The notes beneath the pieces are model-generated. The model did no database searches, had not been told where the DNA came from, and saw only the letters and a program-made list of their open reading frames with translations. A program made the position numbers and the translations under genes. A stretch of DNA of 63,527 bases from Lactovum miscens (GTDB taxonomy: Bacteria > Bacillota > Bacilli > Lactobacillales > Streptococcaceae): contig NZ_JACHHV010000008.1 in assembly GCF_014202895.1 (NCBI RefSeq), positions 1 to 63,527 on the forward strand, in the 5' to 3' direction. Positions within the stretch are counted from its first letter, which is position 1. Each line of letters opens with the position of its first letter. Positions 46,985 to 56,291 of this stretch are shown here, piece by piece.

Positions 46985-47956
46985 ATGAAGAAAGTTTATC
47001 CAACAAAGTTACAGCAAGGGGACGAAATTCGTGTGATTTCCCCGAGTTCATCCATCGTACGAGCTGGTGGATTTGAAGAAAATCCCATTGCTAAGGAGAG
47101 GATAGAAGCATTAGGATTTAGAGTTACTTTTGGTGCTCATATATTAGAAGATGATATGCTCAGCTCAGCCAGCATTGCTTCACGAGTCTCTGATTTTCAT
47201 ACTGCGTTTGCAGATAAGAAGGTTAAAGCTATACTAACGACAATTGGAGGATATAACTGTAATGAACTTATTCCGTATATAGATTGGGAGTTAGTTCGGA
47301 AGAACCCTAAAGCCTTTATTGGCTATTCAGATACCACAAGCTTACACAATGCGATTTTTGCAAAAACTGGGCTTGTAACTTACTATGGACCTGCATACTC
47401 ATCGTTTAAAATGGATGAACTTCAAGATTTTCAGACTAGTGAATGGCTGAAATCTTTAACTGAAGAAACTTATGATTTGGAGGCTAATAATCTTTGGACA
47501 AGTGACCCTTGGTATGATTTGACTCAACCACGATACACTATGAAAAATAAATGGAAGGTTTACAGTGAAGGATTTGCAAAAGGAGTCATAACTGGCGGAA
47601 ACTTAGGTACTTACTTTTTACAAGCAGGGACAGAGTTTTTTATTAAGGTGAATAACCCTATTGTTTTTATAGAAAATGCGGAAGAAGATGATATTTTAAA
47701 TTTTGATCGTCAACTTACCCAGGTCTTGCAAATAAATTCAGACTTAAAAGGACTTGTTATAGGCCGTTTTCCAAGTGTAACCAAAATGTCCGAAGATATT
47801 TTATTTTTCATTTTAGAAAAATTCCCTGTATTAAAAAAAATTCCTGTAATCTATGATGTTGACTTTGGACACACTCAACCGATTTTTACTTTCCCTCTGG
47901 GAGGAGAGGTTGAAATTTCAACAACTCCCTTATCTTTAAAAATTCTTAAAGGTTAG
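46985..47956 (+). CDS. S66 family peptidase (LD-carboxypeptidase / MccF-like)
   Basis: The 323-residue protein has the S66 serine in FIGYSDTTSLH, the glutamate in FIENAEEDD and the histidine in FGHTQP. It acts in the cytosol on murein tetrapeptides (LD-carboxypeptidase) or, like MccF, on toxic peptide-nucleotide conjugates. The long segment around residues 150-190 resembles the MccF branch. The start is after GGGGGAGG. It lies before hflX with a 71-bp gap. Confidence 0.85.
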   Translation: MKKVYPTKLQQGDEIRVISPSSSIVRAGGFEENPIAKERIEALGFRVTFGAHILEDDMLSSASIASRVSDFHTAFADKKVKAILTTIGGYNCNELIPYIDWELVRKNPKAFIGYSDTTSLHNAIFAKTGLVTYYGPAYSSFKMDELQDFQTSEWLKSLTEETYDLEANNLWTSDPWYDLTQPRYTMKNKWKVYSEGFAKGVITGGNLGTYFLQAGTEFFIKVNNPIVFIENAEEDDILNFDRQLTQVLQINSDLKGLVIGRFPSVTKMSEDILFFILEKFPVLKKIPVIYDVDFGHTQPIFTFPLGGEVEISTTPLSLKILKG

Positions 47957-48027
47957 GACGGGCAGTGTGTTAAAATAGTGTCAATTAATAAAAAATTTAA
48001 TTATAAATATAGATTTCAGGGAAAAAT

Positions 48028-49272
48028 TTGATAAAAATAGAAAATAAGGCAGAACGAGTTTTACTGGTAGGCCTTGAAACGTATGAAAATGCAGCAAACT
48101 TCGTTTCCACTTTTGAAGAACTTGCATCATTGGCAAAAACTGCAGGAGTAGAAGTGGTTGGGGTTGCTGTCCAAAAACTAGACAAGCCGAACGCCCGAAC
48201 TTATGTTGGGACGGGTAAGCTTGAAGAAATTGCTATGACTGTGGATAGTCGTGAGATTGATACTGTGATTTTCAACAGTCGTTTATCACCAAGGCAAAAT
48301 GTTGCCCTGGAAGATGAATTAGGAGTTAAAGTTATTGATCGAATGCAACTGATTTTGGATATCTTTGCTTTACGAGCCCGTTCTCAGGAAGGTATGTTAC
48401 AAGTTGAACAAGCTCAGTTGAGTTATATGAAACCACGTTTAGCCGGTCGTGGGGTTGCTTTGTCACGTCAAGCTGGGGGAATTGGCTCGAAGGGACCAGG
48501 TGAATCGAGACTTGAGTTAGACCGCAGGCATATTGAAGAACGCATTGAAGACATTGATCGAAAGCTTCAGAAAATTGAGAAGTCAAGGGACTTAGCTCGT
48601 AAAAGAAGGCTTGAGTCAGGTGTTTTCAAAGTTGGTTTGGTTGGCTATACCAATGCTGGAAAATCTTCAATTCTTAATGCCCTTGTTAATGAGAGACAAC
48701 AACAATACGAGAAAAATGAGCTTTTTGCAACACTTGATGCAACAACAAAGTTGATCAAAGTGAAAGATGATTTTTCAGTAGCACTAACGGATACAGTTGG
48801 ATTTATCCAAGATTTACCTACAGAGTTGATCAAGGCCTTTAAGTCAACACTTGAAGAGTCTGCTAACGTGGATTTATTGGTTCATGTCATTGATGCAAGT
48901 AATCCTAATCATGAAGCACATGAGCAGACGGTTCTACATTTATTATCTGAATTAGGGATGGATAAAATTCCTCAGCTCGTTGTTTATAATAAAATGGACC
49001 TTGCGCCAGCTGATTTTGGTTATACGTTGACACCAGCTCTTGAATTATCTATCAAGTCAGAGCAGGGACCAATGGTTTTCCGACAAGCAATTTTACAAGA
49101 ATTAAATAAAATTTTTGTTAGGTTTGAGATAGAACTTCCCTATGATAAGTCTTACTTACTTCCGGAATTGAAGAAAATTTCCCTTTTGGATAATGTAGTT
49201 GAGACTGAGACCAGTTACCAAATAACTGGTAAAATTTCTCCAAAATTGGAGTGGAAATTAGAGAATTTGTGA
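48028..49272 (+). CDS. hflX: ribosome-associated GTPase HflX
   Basis: The 414-residue protein has an N-terminal HflX domain with the glycine-rich GGIGSKGPGE loop (near residue 150), then a GTPase domain with G1 GYTNAGKS, G3 DTVG and G4 NKMD. HflX splits stalled 70S ribosomes and helps recovery from stress. It starts at TTG 48028, with CAGGGA upstream. Its stop overlaps the start of the next gene. Confidence 0.93.
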   Translation: MIKIENKAERVLLVGLETYENAANFVSTFEELASLAKTAGVEVVGVAVQKLDKPNARTYVGTGKLEEIAMTVDSREIDTVIFNSRLSPRQNVALEDELGVKVIDRMQLILDIFALRARSQEGMLQVEQAQLSYMKPRLAGRGVALSRQAGGIGSKGPGESRLELDRRHIEERIEDIDRKLQKIEKSRDLARKRRLESGVFKVGLVGYTNAGKSSILNALVNERQQQYEKNELFATLDATTKLIKVKDDFSVALTDTVGFIQDLPTELIKAFKSTLEESANVDLLVHVIDASNPNHEAHEQTVLHLLSELGMDKIPQLVVYNKMDLAPADFGYTLTPALELSIKSEQGPMVFRQAILQELNKIFVRFEIELPYDKSYLLPELKKISLLDNVVETETSYQITGKISPKLEWKLENL

Positions 49273-49925
49273 CTTTAAAAAATATTTTTTTTGATTTTGA
49301 TGGAACTTTAGGTGATTCCAAGGAACTTGGAAATTTTGCAACACAAGAAGCTTTTGCTCACTTTGATTTGACTGTACCAAGTTTTGAACAGATTGCTTAT
49401 TATATGGGGATCCCAATTGAGCAATCATTCATAGAAATGGCTGATCGTGAACTTTTAGCTGAAGAATTGCAGGCGTTATTAAATGAATTTCGCTGGCTTT
49501 ATAAGGAAAGTGAAAAGAATTATTTAACACTTTTTCCAAATGCTATGGAAATGCTAGAAAGCCTTAAAACAAAGGGTTACAAACTCTTTGTTGTTTCTAG
49601 TAAGCATAGCGAATCATTACTTAGAAATCTAGATACTTTGGGAATTGCTTTATTTTTTGATGATGTAGTTGGATCGGACATGGTGGAAAAATATAAGCCA
49701 AATCCTGAAAGTCTTGATTTACTTATCAAGAAATACGAGCTTGTCAGAGATGAGTCTATTATGATTGGAGATGCAATCTTTGATTCGCAAATGGGAAAGG
49801 CGGCATCTGTAAAAACTTGCTCAGTAACTTGGGGAAGTCACAGTGAGGAAAACCTTCGTGCGGAGAAGTCTGATTTTATAGCTCATGATAATCAAGAATT
49901 ATTAAAAATTATTATTTCAAATTGA
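49269..49925 (+). CDS. HAD hydrolase, phosphoglycolate phosphatase-like
   Basis: The 218-residue protein has motif I D-F-D-G-T-L at residues 8-13, a helical cap, motif II V-V-S-S-K-H, and motif IV G-D-A-I-F-D. The start is taken as GTG 49269, which overlaps the hflX stop (GTGA); an in-frame GTG at 49251 has no ribosome site of its own. Substrate unknown. It is cotranscribed with hflX. Confidence 0.85.
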   Translation: MTLKNIFFDFDGTLGDSKELGNFATQEAFAHFDLTVPSFEQIAYYMGIPIEQSFIEMADRELLAEELQALLNEFRWLYKESEKNYLTLFPNAMEMLESLKTKGYKLFVVSSKHSESLLRNLDTLGIALFFDDVVGSDMVEKYKPNPESLDLLIKKYELVRDESIMIGDAIFDSQMGKAASVKTCSVTWGSHSEENLRAEKSDFIAHDNQELLKIIISN

Positions 49926-49943
49926 TCAAACTTTAATAGAATT

Positions 49944-49981
49944 AACAAAAGGAATCACTCAAAATAGCGATTCCTTTTGTT
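49944..49981. terminator. bidirectional terminator
   Basis: AACAAAAGGAATC and GATTCCTTTTGTT form a perfect 13-bp stem with a 12-nt loop, between convergent genes. Confidence 0.88.
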
Positions 49982-50002
49982 TGTCCTAATTTTACTGAGA
50001 GT

Positions 50003-50629
50003 TTATATTTTTGTAAGTCGATCAATGTTTACCCCAAGAACGGTTAGATGTCCGTTAGATATCAGCTTAATAATCAGGTGAGCATAATCGTCAGAACTCA
50101 TATTTTGGCTATTTTTTGAGATCCACCATTTTAAGGTTCCAACCAGAATAGCGGTAATATAAGAAATCACGAACTCTATCGGGATTACAACCTCCTTTTC
50201 TCTCACTTCAAGTTTCTCAAAGAGTTCGATATAACGCTCAGAGATGATTTCGTAGAAACGACGAGTAAAGGCTTCATCTTGTGATTTATCAATAATAACT
50301 TGAGCGACTTCGGGATTTTCACGAATGAAATCGTAGAAACGAGTCAGAATACCTTCAATCTCGTTGACATAAACATTAGCGCCTTCGACTAGTGTGCCAT
50401 CATCTAGAACTTTTGTAAATTTTTCTAAAAATTCGTCAATTAAGCTGTCATACAATGCTTGTTTATCAGAGTAATGCGCGTAGAAAGTTGCGCGATTAAT
50501 CATAGCATTGTCGGCGATTTCCTGAATAGAAATTTTTTCGAATTTCTTTTTTCGCAAGAGACTGATAAAAGACTGAATAATTATTTTTTTTGTGCGTCTA
50601 ACACGTAAATCAACTGCTTTTTTCTCCAT
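50003..50629 (-). CDS. TetR family regulator
   Basis: The 208-residue protein has an N-terminal TetR helix-turn-helix (about residues 10-56, ISIQEIADNAMINRATFYAHYSDK) and a helical ligand domain. GGGGGGAAA lies before ATG 50629. It is 9 bp behind the VIT gene in the same operon, so it probably controls its own operon through the palindrome at 51349-51385. The inducer is unknown. Confidence 0.9.
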   Translation of the reverse strand: MEKKAVDLRVRRTKKIIIQSFISLLRKKKFEKISIQEIADNAMINRATFYAHYSDKQALYDSLIDEFLEKFTKVLDDGTLVEGANVYVNEIEGILTRFYDFIRENPEVAQVIIDKSQDEAFTRRFYEIISERYIELFEKLEVREKEVVIPIEFVISYITAILVGTLKWWISKNSQNMSSDDYAHLIIKLISNGHLTVLGVNIDRLTKI

Positions 50630-50638
50630 TTTCCCCCC

Positions 50639-51328
50639 TTAATTAACATGCAACAATAATCCGATACCATAGGTGACCCCCATTGTTAAAAAACCAACTA
50701 ATACATTTCTGAGGATAGCAGGCCCTTTTCGAGCAGAACCAAGATATGCAGATATGTATCCTGTTAAAAATAGGGTAATAGTAACCGCAATGATAGTCCC
50801 AATGATACGGTAATTGGCTGGAATAAAAGCCATTGTAATAAAGGGAAGAAGCGAACCAATTGCAAAGGCAATAAAACTTGAAATTGCTGCATGCCAAGGG
50901 TTTGTGTATTCCCCTTCCTCAAGGTTGTATTTAATTTCAATTGTAGTTTTGAGTGGACTTGACTCCATTAACTCATTAGCAATTTCTTCAGCAGTTTCTT
51001 TGATGATACCTTTTTCAAGATAATAGTTTACGACAGCTCTTCTTTCGTTTTCAAAATCATTTTCCAAGGCCTCTTTTTGAGTTTTGATAGCTGCTTTTTC
51101 TGTATCAGCTTGGGTAGAGACAGAAACGTACTCACCTCCGGCCATGGAGAAGGCGCCAGCCAAGATAGCAGCAAGCCCGGCAATTAATATGGCGCTATGG
51201 CTTCCGTGTGCCGCAGCCACACCAATTACAACACCAGCAACAGATACGATACCGTCATTGGCACCCAGTACACCAGCTCGAAGAACATTTAGCTGTTGAC
51301 TGAGGGATAATTTATTTTCTTTTCCCAA
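50639..51328 (-). CDS. VIT family (Ccc1-like) Fe/Mn transporter
   Basis: The 229-residue membrane protein has about five helices. VLGANDGIVSVAGVV and AGAFSMAGGEYVSVS are the VIT hallmarks, and a cytosolic Glu-rich helical segment (about residues 75-130) is the metal-binding domain in plant VIT1. It probably exports Fe2+ or Mn2+ from the cytosol. The start is TTG 51328, with AAGGA upstream. It forms an operon with tetR. Confidence 0.88.
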   Translation of the reverse strand: MGKENKLSLSQQLNVLRAGVLGANDGIVSVAGVVIGVAAAHGSHSAILIAGLAAILAGAFSMAGGEYVSVSTQADTEKAAIKTQKEALENDFENERRAVVNYYLEKGIIKETAEEIANELMESSPLKTTIEIKYNLEEGEYTNPWHAAISSFIAFAIGSLLPFITMAFIPANYRIIGTIIAVTITLFLTGYISAYLGSARKGPAILRNVLVGFLTMGVTYGIGLLLHVN

Positions 51329-51348
51329 AGTAAATCCTTAGTTATTCT

Positions 51349-51395
51349 TTGTAGTTTATACAACAACTATTTAAAAAGTGTTGTAATACATTATA
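51349..51395 (-). promoter_or_regulatory. VIT/tetR promoter with palindromes
   Basis: The minus-strand -10 is TATAAT (51395-51390). Immediately downstream lie TACAACA-N13-TGTTGTA (51359-51385) and an overlapping palindrome TTGTA-N5-TACAA (51349-51363). A copy of the half-site, GTTGTATAA, lies at 51470-51478. This is the best candidate for TetR binding. Confidence 0.55.
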
Positions 51396-51503
51396 AAATA
51401 TGTTCTATTTTATTTCAGCTAAACTGGATGTCAAAGATATTTGCCATAAACAACAGATAGATAAAAAACGTTGTATAACCAATAAAGACGGGCATTTTGA
51501 CAA

Positions 51504-51647
51504 TTGCTTCTTAAAAATTTTAGTGTTAAAATGACATTGTATTAGATAAACAACAGCCTGTTATTGTTACACGGCTTTTAGAAATGAAGAGTTGGTATGG
51601 TTCCTTAACTCGGTGCGACTGGCCCTAAACTTGGAGGTTTAGTATTC
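51504..51647 (+). promoter_or_regulatory. promoter and structured leader of the activase gene
   Basis: TTGCTT (51504-51509), 17 bp, TGT-TAAAAT (-10 at 51527-51532). The leader is about 109 nt and contains AGCC/GGCT (51555-51576), GAGTT/AACTC (51589-51611), and CTAAAC/GTTTAG (51625-51642), whose loop carries the Shine-Dalgarno GGAG. A folded leader that could hide the ribosome site is plausible; no known riboswitch was recognised. Confidence 0.45.
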
Positions 51648-54600
51648 ATGACTACATATAAAGCAGGTATTGATGTGGGATCAACCACGGTCAAGCTTGT
51701 CGTTTTTGACGATAATTACAACCTTATTTTTAGTCGTTATGAACGTCATTTTTCAGATGTTAAGGCGGCTACGATTAAGGTCTTAAAAGAATTAGAAGAA
51801 GAGCAAGGAAAAATTAGTCTTGAGCTTGCGATTACAGGTTCGGGTGGTATGGGGTTGGCTGAAGTCATAGATGTTCCTTTTATTCAGGAGGTTATTGCTT
51901 CTGCAATTACAATTGAAAAGTTTATTCCCCAAACGGATGTTATGATCGAGCTAGGTGGCGAAGATGCAAAAATGACCTTCTTTGATGCAGGTACACAAGA
52001 ACTTCGAATGAACGGAACATGTGCCGGGGGAACGGGTGCATTTATTGACCAAATGGCAGCTCTGCTTAAGGTAGATGCTGGTGGAGTCAATAAACTAGCT
52101 AGGGATTATCATAAGATATATCCTATTGCCTCTCGATGTGGTGTATTCGCCAAAACTGATGTACAGCCTTTATTGAACGAAGGTGTACGACGCGAGGATA
52201 TAGCGGCTTCAATCTTTCAGGCAGTTGTTAATCAAACAATTGCAGGTCTAGCCTCTGGTCGAAAGATTAAAGGCAAGGTGGCATTTTTAGGTGGTCCCCT
52301 TTATTTCATGTCAGAGTTGCGTAAACGCTTCATAGAAACTCTAAATCTTTCTGAGGAAGATGTGATCTTTCCAGAAAACCCACAACTTTTTGTGGCAATG
52401 GGTGCCGCATTAGCAGACGAAACGAGAATCAAAACAGCAGATGAACTGATTCATAGTCTGAAAAAGGACAATTCTGAGAGTTTAATTCCAAAAGATACGA
52501 TGGATTGCCTTTTTGAGTCTGAAGAGGAGCTTCAAACTTTTCGTAATCGCCATGCTCAGGCAAAAGCAAGTTATAAGTCCTTATCAGAGCATCATGGTGC
52601 AGCTTATTTGGGAATCGATGCAGGCTCAACGACAACAAAATTGGTTCTAATTGATGATGATGGAAATATTCTTTATGAATATTATGGTAGCAATAATGGT
52701 GAGCCACTAGAATCGGTTATTACTGTTCTAATTGATATCTATCAAAAATTGCCAACTGATGTTTATATTGCTAAATCAACCGTAACAGGCTATGGTGAAC
52801 ATTTAATTAAGGCAGGACTGAAAGTTGACAATGGGGAAGTAGAAACAATGGCTCACTATAGGGCTGCAGATTATTTTAATCCGGGTGTTGACTTTATTTT
52901 GGATATTGGTGGTCAAGACATGAAAGCTATGCGTGTTCGAGATGGAGCTCTTTCAAGTATTCAGCTTAATGAAGCTTGTAGTTCAGGTTGTGGCTCATTC
53001 ATTGAAACTTTTGCGGAATCTTTAAAGTATGATGTGAAAGATTTTTCCAAAATTGCTCTATTAGCAAAGTATCCTGTCAATCTTGGTTCGCGTTGTACGG
53101 TTTTTATGAACTCAAAAGTAAAACAAGTTCAAAAAGAAGGGGCAACGGTTGGCGATATCTCTGCTGGTTTGTCTTATTCTGTTATAAAAAATGCCCTTTA
53201 TAAAGTTATTAAGGTAAAACGTCCTGAAGAATTAGGAGAAAAAATCGTTGTTCAAGGTGGTACTTTCTACAATGAGGCTGTACTTCGCGCTTTTGAAATA
53301 ATTTCTGGCCGTGAAGTTATTCGACCAAGCATTTCAGGACTGATGGGAGCTTATGGTTGTGCTTTAATCTCAATGAATAATGCAATTGCTAATGAAAAGT
53401 CAAGTATTTTGAAAATGGCTGACTTGCTAAAGTTTGAGACAACCAAGGAGTTTATGGTTTGTGGTTTATGCGAAAACAACTGTAAGATGACACTGACTGT
53501 ATTTCCAGATGGTTCAAAGTTTGTAACAGGTAATCGATGTGAGCGAGGGCAAGAAAAGGCAACCAAAATTAAAATTTCCAAACACAACAAGAAAGTCAAC
53601 TTAGTAGATTATAAGTACAAAAAGCTCTTTCACTATCATTCTTTATCAAAAAAGAAGATGAATCCGGAGCATGGCGAGATTGGGATTCCCCGCGTGTTGA
53701 ATATGTACGAAAACTACCCTCTTTGGCATACCATGTTGTCAGATCTCGGATTTCGCGTTGTGCTTAGTCCACGTTCGGATAAGGATCTTTTTGAAGGAGG
53801 AATTGAGACTATCCCTTCGGATACGGTTTGTTACCCTGCAAAGATAACCCATGGACATATTATGGCACTGATTAAGCAAGAAATCCCAACAATCTTTTAT
53901 CCTTCTGTTCTTTATGAGCAAGAGGAACAGGCAAAGGCTCAAAATCATTATAATTGCCCAATCGTTCAGTCTTATCCAGAGGTCATTCGCAATAACATCG
54001 ATGAAATTCGTGAGGGCAAAGTGAGTTATTTGCATCCTTTTATTAATCTAGCAAATCCGGAAATAGTTGTAAAAAATGTTTATCAATCGTTACTCAGTGC
54101 AGGATTCACAGATATTGCCATAAAAGACGTGCAGAAAGCTGTGATGCATGGTTTTGAAGAAATGGAGGCTTTTAAGCAGGACATACGTGACAAGGCTGAA
54201 GATCTTTTGATGCAAATTAGCCTTAATAATGAAAAAGCAATTGTTTTAGCAGGACGCCCATATCATTTGGACCCAGAAATTAATCATGGTATTGCAGATA
54301 TCATTATGCAAGAAGGTTTCCATGTATTAACAGAAGATTCAATCTCTCAATTGGAAGATGTAAAAGGTTTACGTGTTGTGAATCAATGGGTTTACCATTC
54401 AAGGTTATATGCTGCTGCACAAGTTGTCTGTAAGAATAAAAATCTTGAGCTTGTTCAGCTTAACAGTTTTGGCTGTGGGCTTGATGCTGTAACTACAGAT
54501 CAGGTTGAAGAAATAATGCGCAGCCACAACAAACTTTACACAGTGCTGAAAATTGACGAAGGTTCAAACATGGGAGCCGTTCGTATTCGGCTCAGGTCCC

Positions 54601-55943
54601 TCAAGGCAGCTGTGTCTGAACGAAGAAAGCATGGAATATTAAGCACTTCCGAAAAAAATTTCGAAGAAATTATTGAGGCTAGTCCAACTTTCACGAAGGA
54701 AATGCGAAAAAAGCATACGCTACTCATGCCAATGCTGTCTCCAATTCATCAAGGGAATTTGATAGAGATTGCTTTTCAGCAATCAGGTTACAATGTTGTG
54801 GTACTTCCAGAAACACAAAATTCTGTTAATCGTGGCTTACAATTTGTCAATAATGATTCTTGTTATCCAGCAATTATAACAATTGGTCAACTTCTAGAAG
54901 CTCTTCAATCAGGTGAATATGATGTGAACAATACCTCTGTAATGATGACTCAAACAGGTGGTGGGTGTCGCGCGACAAACTACATTCCTTTACTTCGGAA
55001 AGCCTTGGTTGATGCAGGTTTCCCCCAAGTTCCAGTTATTTCGTTGTCATTAGGAAATAAAGGAACCGAAAAGACAGAAGGATTCAAGTTTACTGCTCCA
55101 ATGTTAACTCGCTTTATGATTGCAATCCTTTATGGGGATCTCTTTGAACGTGTGGTTTATCGAACTAGGCCATATGAGATTGAAAAGGGCTCTGTTAATG
55201 CTTTGCACGAGAAGTGGTTAAAAATCGCTGGCCATAACGTAAAGTCAGCATCATTTTTTGAATTTAACAAAAATATGAAGCAAATTATCAAGGAATTTGA
55301 TGAAATAGCTCTTGATGAGGCTTTAAGGAAACCACGTGTAGGTGTGGTAGGAGAAATTTTGGTTAAATACTCAAAGACTGCCAACAATGATATTGTTGGA
55401 ATCCTAGAGGAGGAAGGAGCAGAGGCTGTAGTCCTTGATTTGATTGGCTTTATGAACTATAGTCTTTATAACCAAATATGGGAAACAGATGAGATTGGCT
55501 TTGCCAAGAAAAATAAGATCATTGCCAAGACCATTCTGGGTATTATCAATATGCTTGAAAAACCAATGGATAAAAAGCTTCGTGCTTCTAAGCACTTTGA
55601 TGGGATTGAGTCAATTTATGAAATTGCCGCGAATACTGAAGATATAATTTCAATCGGTAATCATACAGGTGAAGGCTGGTTCTTGACAGGAGAAATGATT
55701 GAACTATTGCAAAAAGGTGTGATGAATATTGTCTGTCTTCAACCCTTTGGTTGCTTGCCCAATCATATCGTTGGTAAAGGAATGCTTAAGGAATTACGTC
55801 GTCAGTATCCTGGAGCAAATTTGGCACCAATTGATTATGATCCAGGCGTCTCTGCCGTTAACCAACTTAATCGTATTCGTTTGATGTTAGCAACAGCAAA
55901 GAAACGAATTAATTACGGGGAAAAAATGGTACACGTTAAGTAA
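51648..55943 (+). CDS. fused 2-hydroxyacyl-CoA dehydratase activator (BadF/HgdC-type x2) with DUF2229/HgdB-like region
   Basis: The 1431-residue cytosolic protein has two tandem ASKHA ATPase (BadF/BcrA) domains, about 1-265 (GIDVGSTTVKLV) and about 320-590 (GIDAGSTTTKLV). A C-x2-C-x3-C cluster follows near residue 605, then a DUF2229/HgdB-like part to the end with many conserved cysteines (TVCYPAK, NNDSCYPAI, GGGCRATN, FGCGLDA). Each ATPase repeat keeps the pair C125/C164 and C444/C483, both 39 apart, the spacing of the [4Fe-4S]-bridging cysteines in HgdC. It is therefore predicted to be an oxygen-sensitive, ATP-driven electron transfer protein. The substrate is unknown. Confidence 0.8.
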   Translation: MTTYKAGIDVGSTTVKLVVFDDNYNLIFSRYERHFSDVKAATIKVLKELEEEQGKISLELAITGSGGMGLAEVIDVPFIQEVIASAITIEKFIPQTDVMIELGGEDAKMTFFDAGTQELRMNGTCAGGTGAFIDQMAALLKVDAGGVNKLARDYHKIYPIASRCGVFAKTDVQPLLNEGVRREDIAASIFQAVVNQTIAGLASGRKIKGKVAFLGGPLYFMSELRKRFIETLNLSEEDVIFPENPQLFVAMGAALADETRIKTADELIHSLKKDNSESLIPKDTMDCLFESEEELQTFRNRHAQAKASYKSLSEHHGAAYLGIDAGSTTTKLVLIDDDGNILYEYYGSNNGEPLESVITVLIDIYQKLPTDVYIAKSTVTGYGEHLIKAGLKVDNGEVETMAHYRAADYFNPGVDFILDIGGQDMKAMRVRDGALSSIQLNEACSSGCGSFIETFAESLKYDVKDFSKIALLAKYPVNLGSRCTVFMNSKVKQVQKEGATVGDISAGLSYSVIKNALYKVIKVKRPEELGEKIVVQGGTFYNEAVLRAFEIISGREVIRPSISGLMGAYGCALISMNNAIANEKSSILKMADLLKFETTKEFMVCGLCENNCKMTLTVFPDGSKFVTGNRCERGQEKATKIKISKHNKKVNLVDYKYKKLFHYHSLSKKKMNPEHGEIGIPRVLNMYENYPLWHTMLSDLGFRVVLSPRSDKDLFEGGIETIPSDTVCYPAKITHGHIMALIKQEIPTIFYPSVLYEQEEQAKAQNHYNCPIVQSYPEVIRNNIDEIREGKVSYLHPFINLANPEIVVKNVYQSLLSAGFTDIAIKDVQKAVMHGFEEMEAFKQDIRDKAEDLLMQISLNNEKAIVLAGRPYHLDPEINHGIADIIMQEGFHVLTEDSISQLEDVKGLRVVNQWVYHSRLYAAAQVVCKNKNLELVQLNSFGCGLDAVTTDQVEEIMRSHNKLYTVLKIDEGSNMGAVRIRLRSLKAAVSERRKHGILSTSEKNFEEIIEASPTFTKEMRKKHTLLMPMLSPIHQGNLIEIAFQQSGYNVVVLPETQNSVNRGLQFVNNDSCYPAIITIGQLLEALQSGEYDVNNTSVMMTQTGGGCRATNYIPLLRKALVDAGFPQVPVISLSLGNKGTEKTEGFKFTAPMLTRFMIAILYGDLFERVVYRTRPYEIEKGSVNALHEKWLKIAGHNVKSASFFEFNKNMKQIIKEFDEIALDEALRKPRVGVVGEILVKYSKTANNDIVGILEEEGAEAVVLDLIGFMNYSLYNQIWETDEIGFAKKNKIIAKTILGIINMLEKPMDKKLRASKHFDGIESIYEIAANTEDIISIGNHTGEGWFLTGEMIELLQKGVMNIVCLQPFGCLPNHIVGKGMLKELRRQYPGANLAPIDYDPGVSAVNQLNRIRLMLATAKKRINYGEKMVHVK

Positions 55944-56049
55944 ATGAGAGTCTGTATCTATAATTTATACAAGTTTTTATAAAGAGCCACAATTTTTATG
56001 TGTTTACCCTAAAGTTTCACTCTTGATGTTAATGCACCCATAAAACTAG

Positions 56050-56089
56050 AAAACTGCTCAACCAACAATGAGGCTTGAGCAGTTTTGTT
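56050..56089. terminator. terminator after the activase gene
   Basis: AAAACTGCTCAA and TTGAGCAGTTTT form a 12-bp perfect stem with a 13-nt loop. Confidence 0.85.
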
Positions 56090-56291
56090 AGTATACTATT
56101 TTTAACAGCTATTCTTTGCTGAGAAAGCTAATTAAAAAATTTTTTATTCGGTTGGTGTTTTAATAATGAATTCATCATGATAATAATAATGGCAACTTCC
56201 TCGATGACTCATGGATTGAAAGATCATCTGAGGATTATGTTAATCAAAACATCATGCATAGACTTTCCCGTGTTGTGGAAAGTAAATGTTA
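56090..56291. other. gap after the activase terminator
   Basis: No complete gene is visible. One plus-strand frame from about 56180 reads DNNNGNFLDDSWIERSSED and runs on without a start codon into the antisense of the DUF368 gene. It may be a decayed fragment or chance. Confidence 0.3.
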
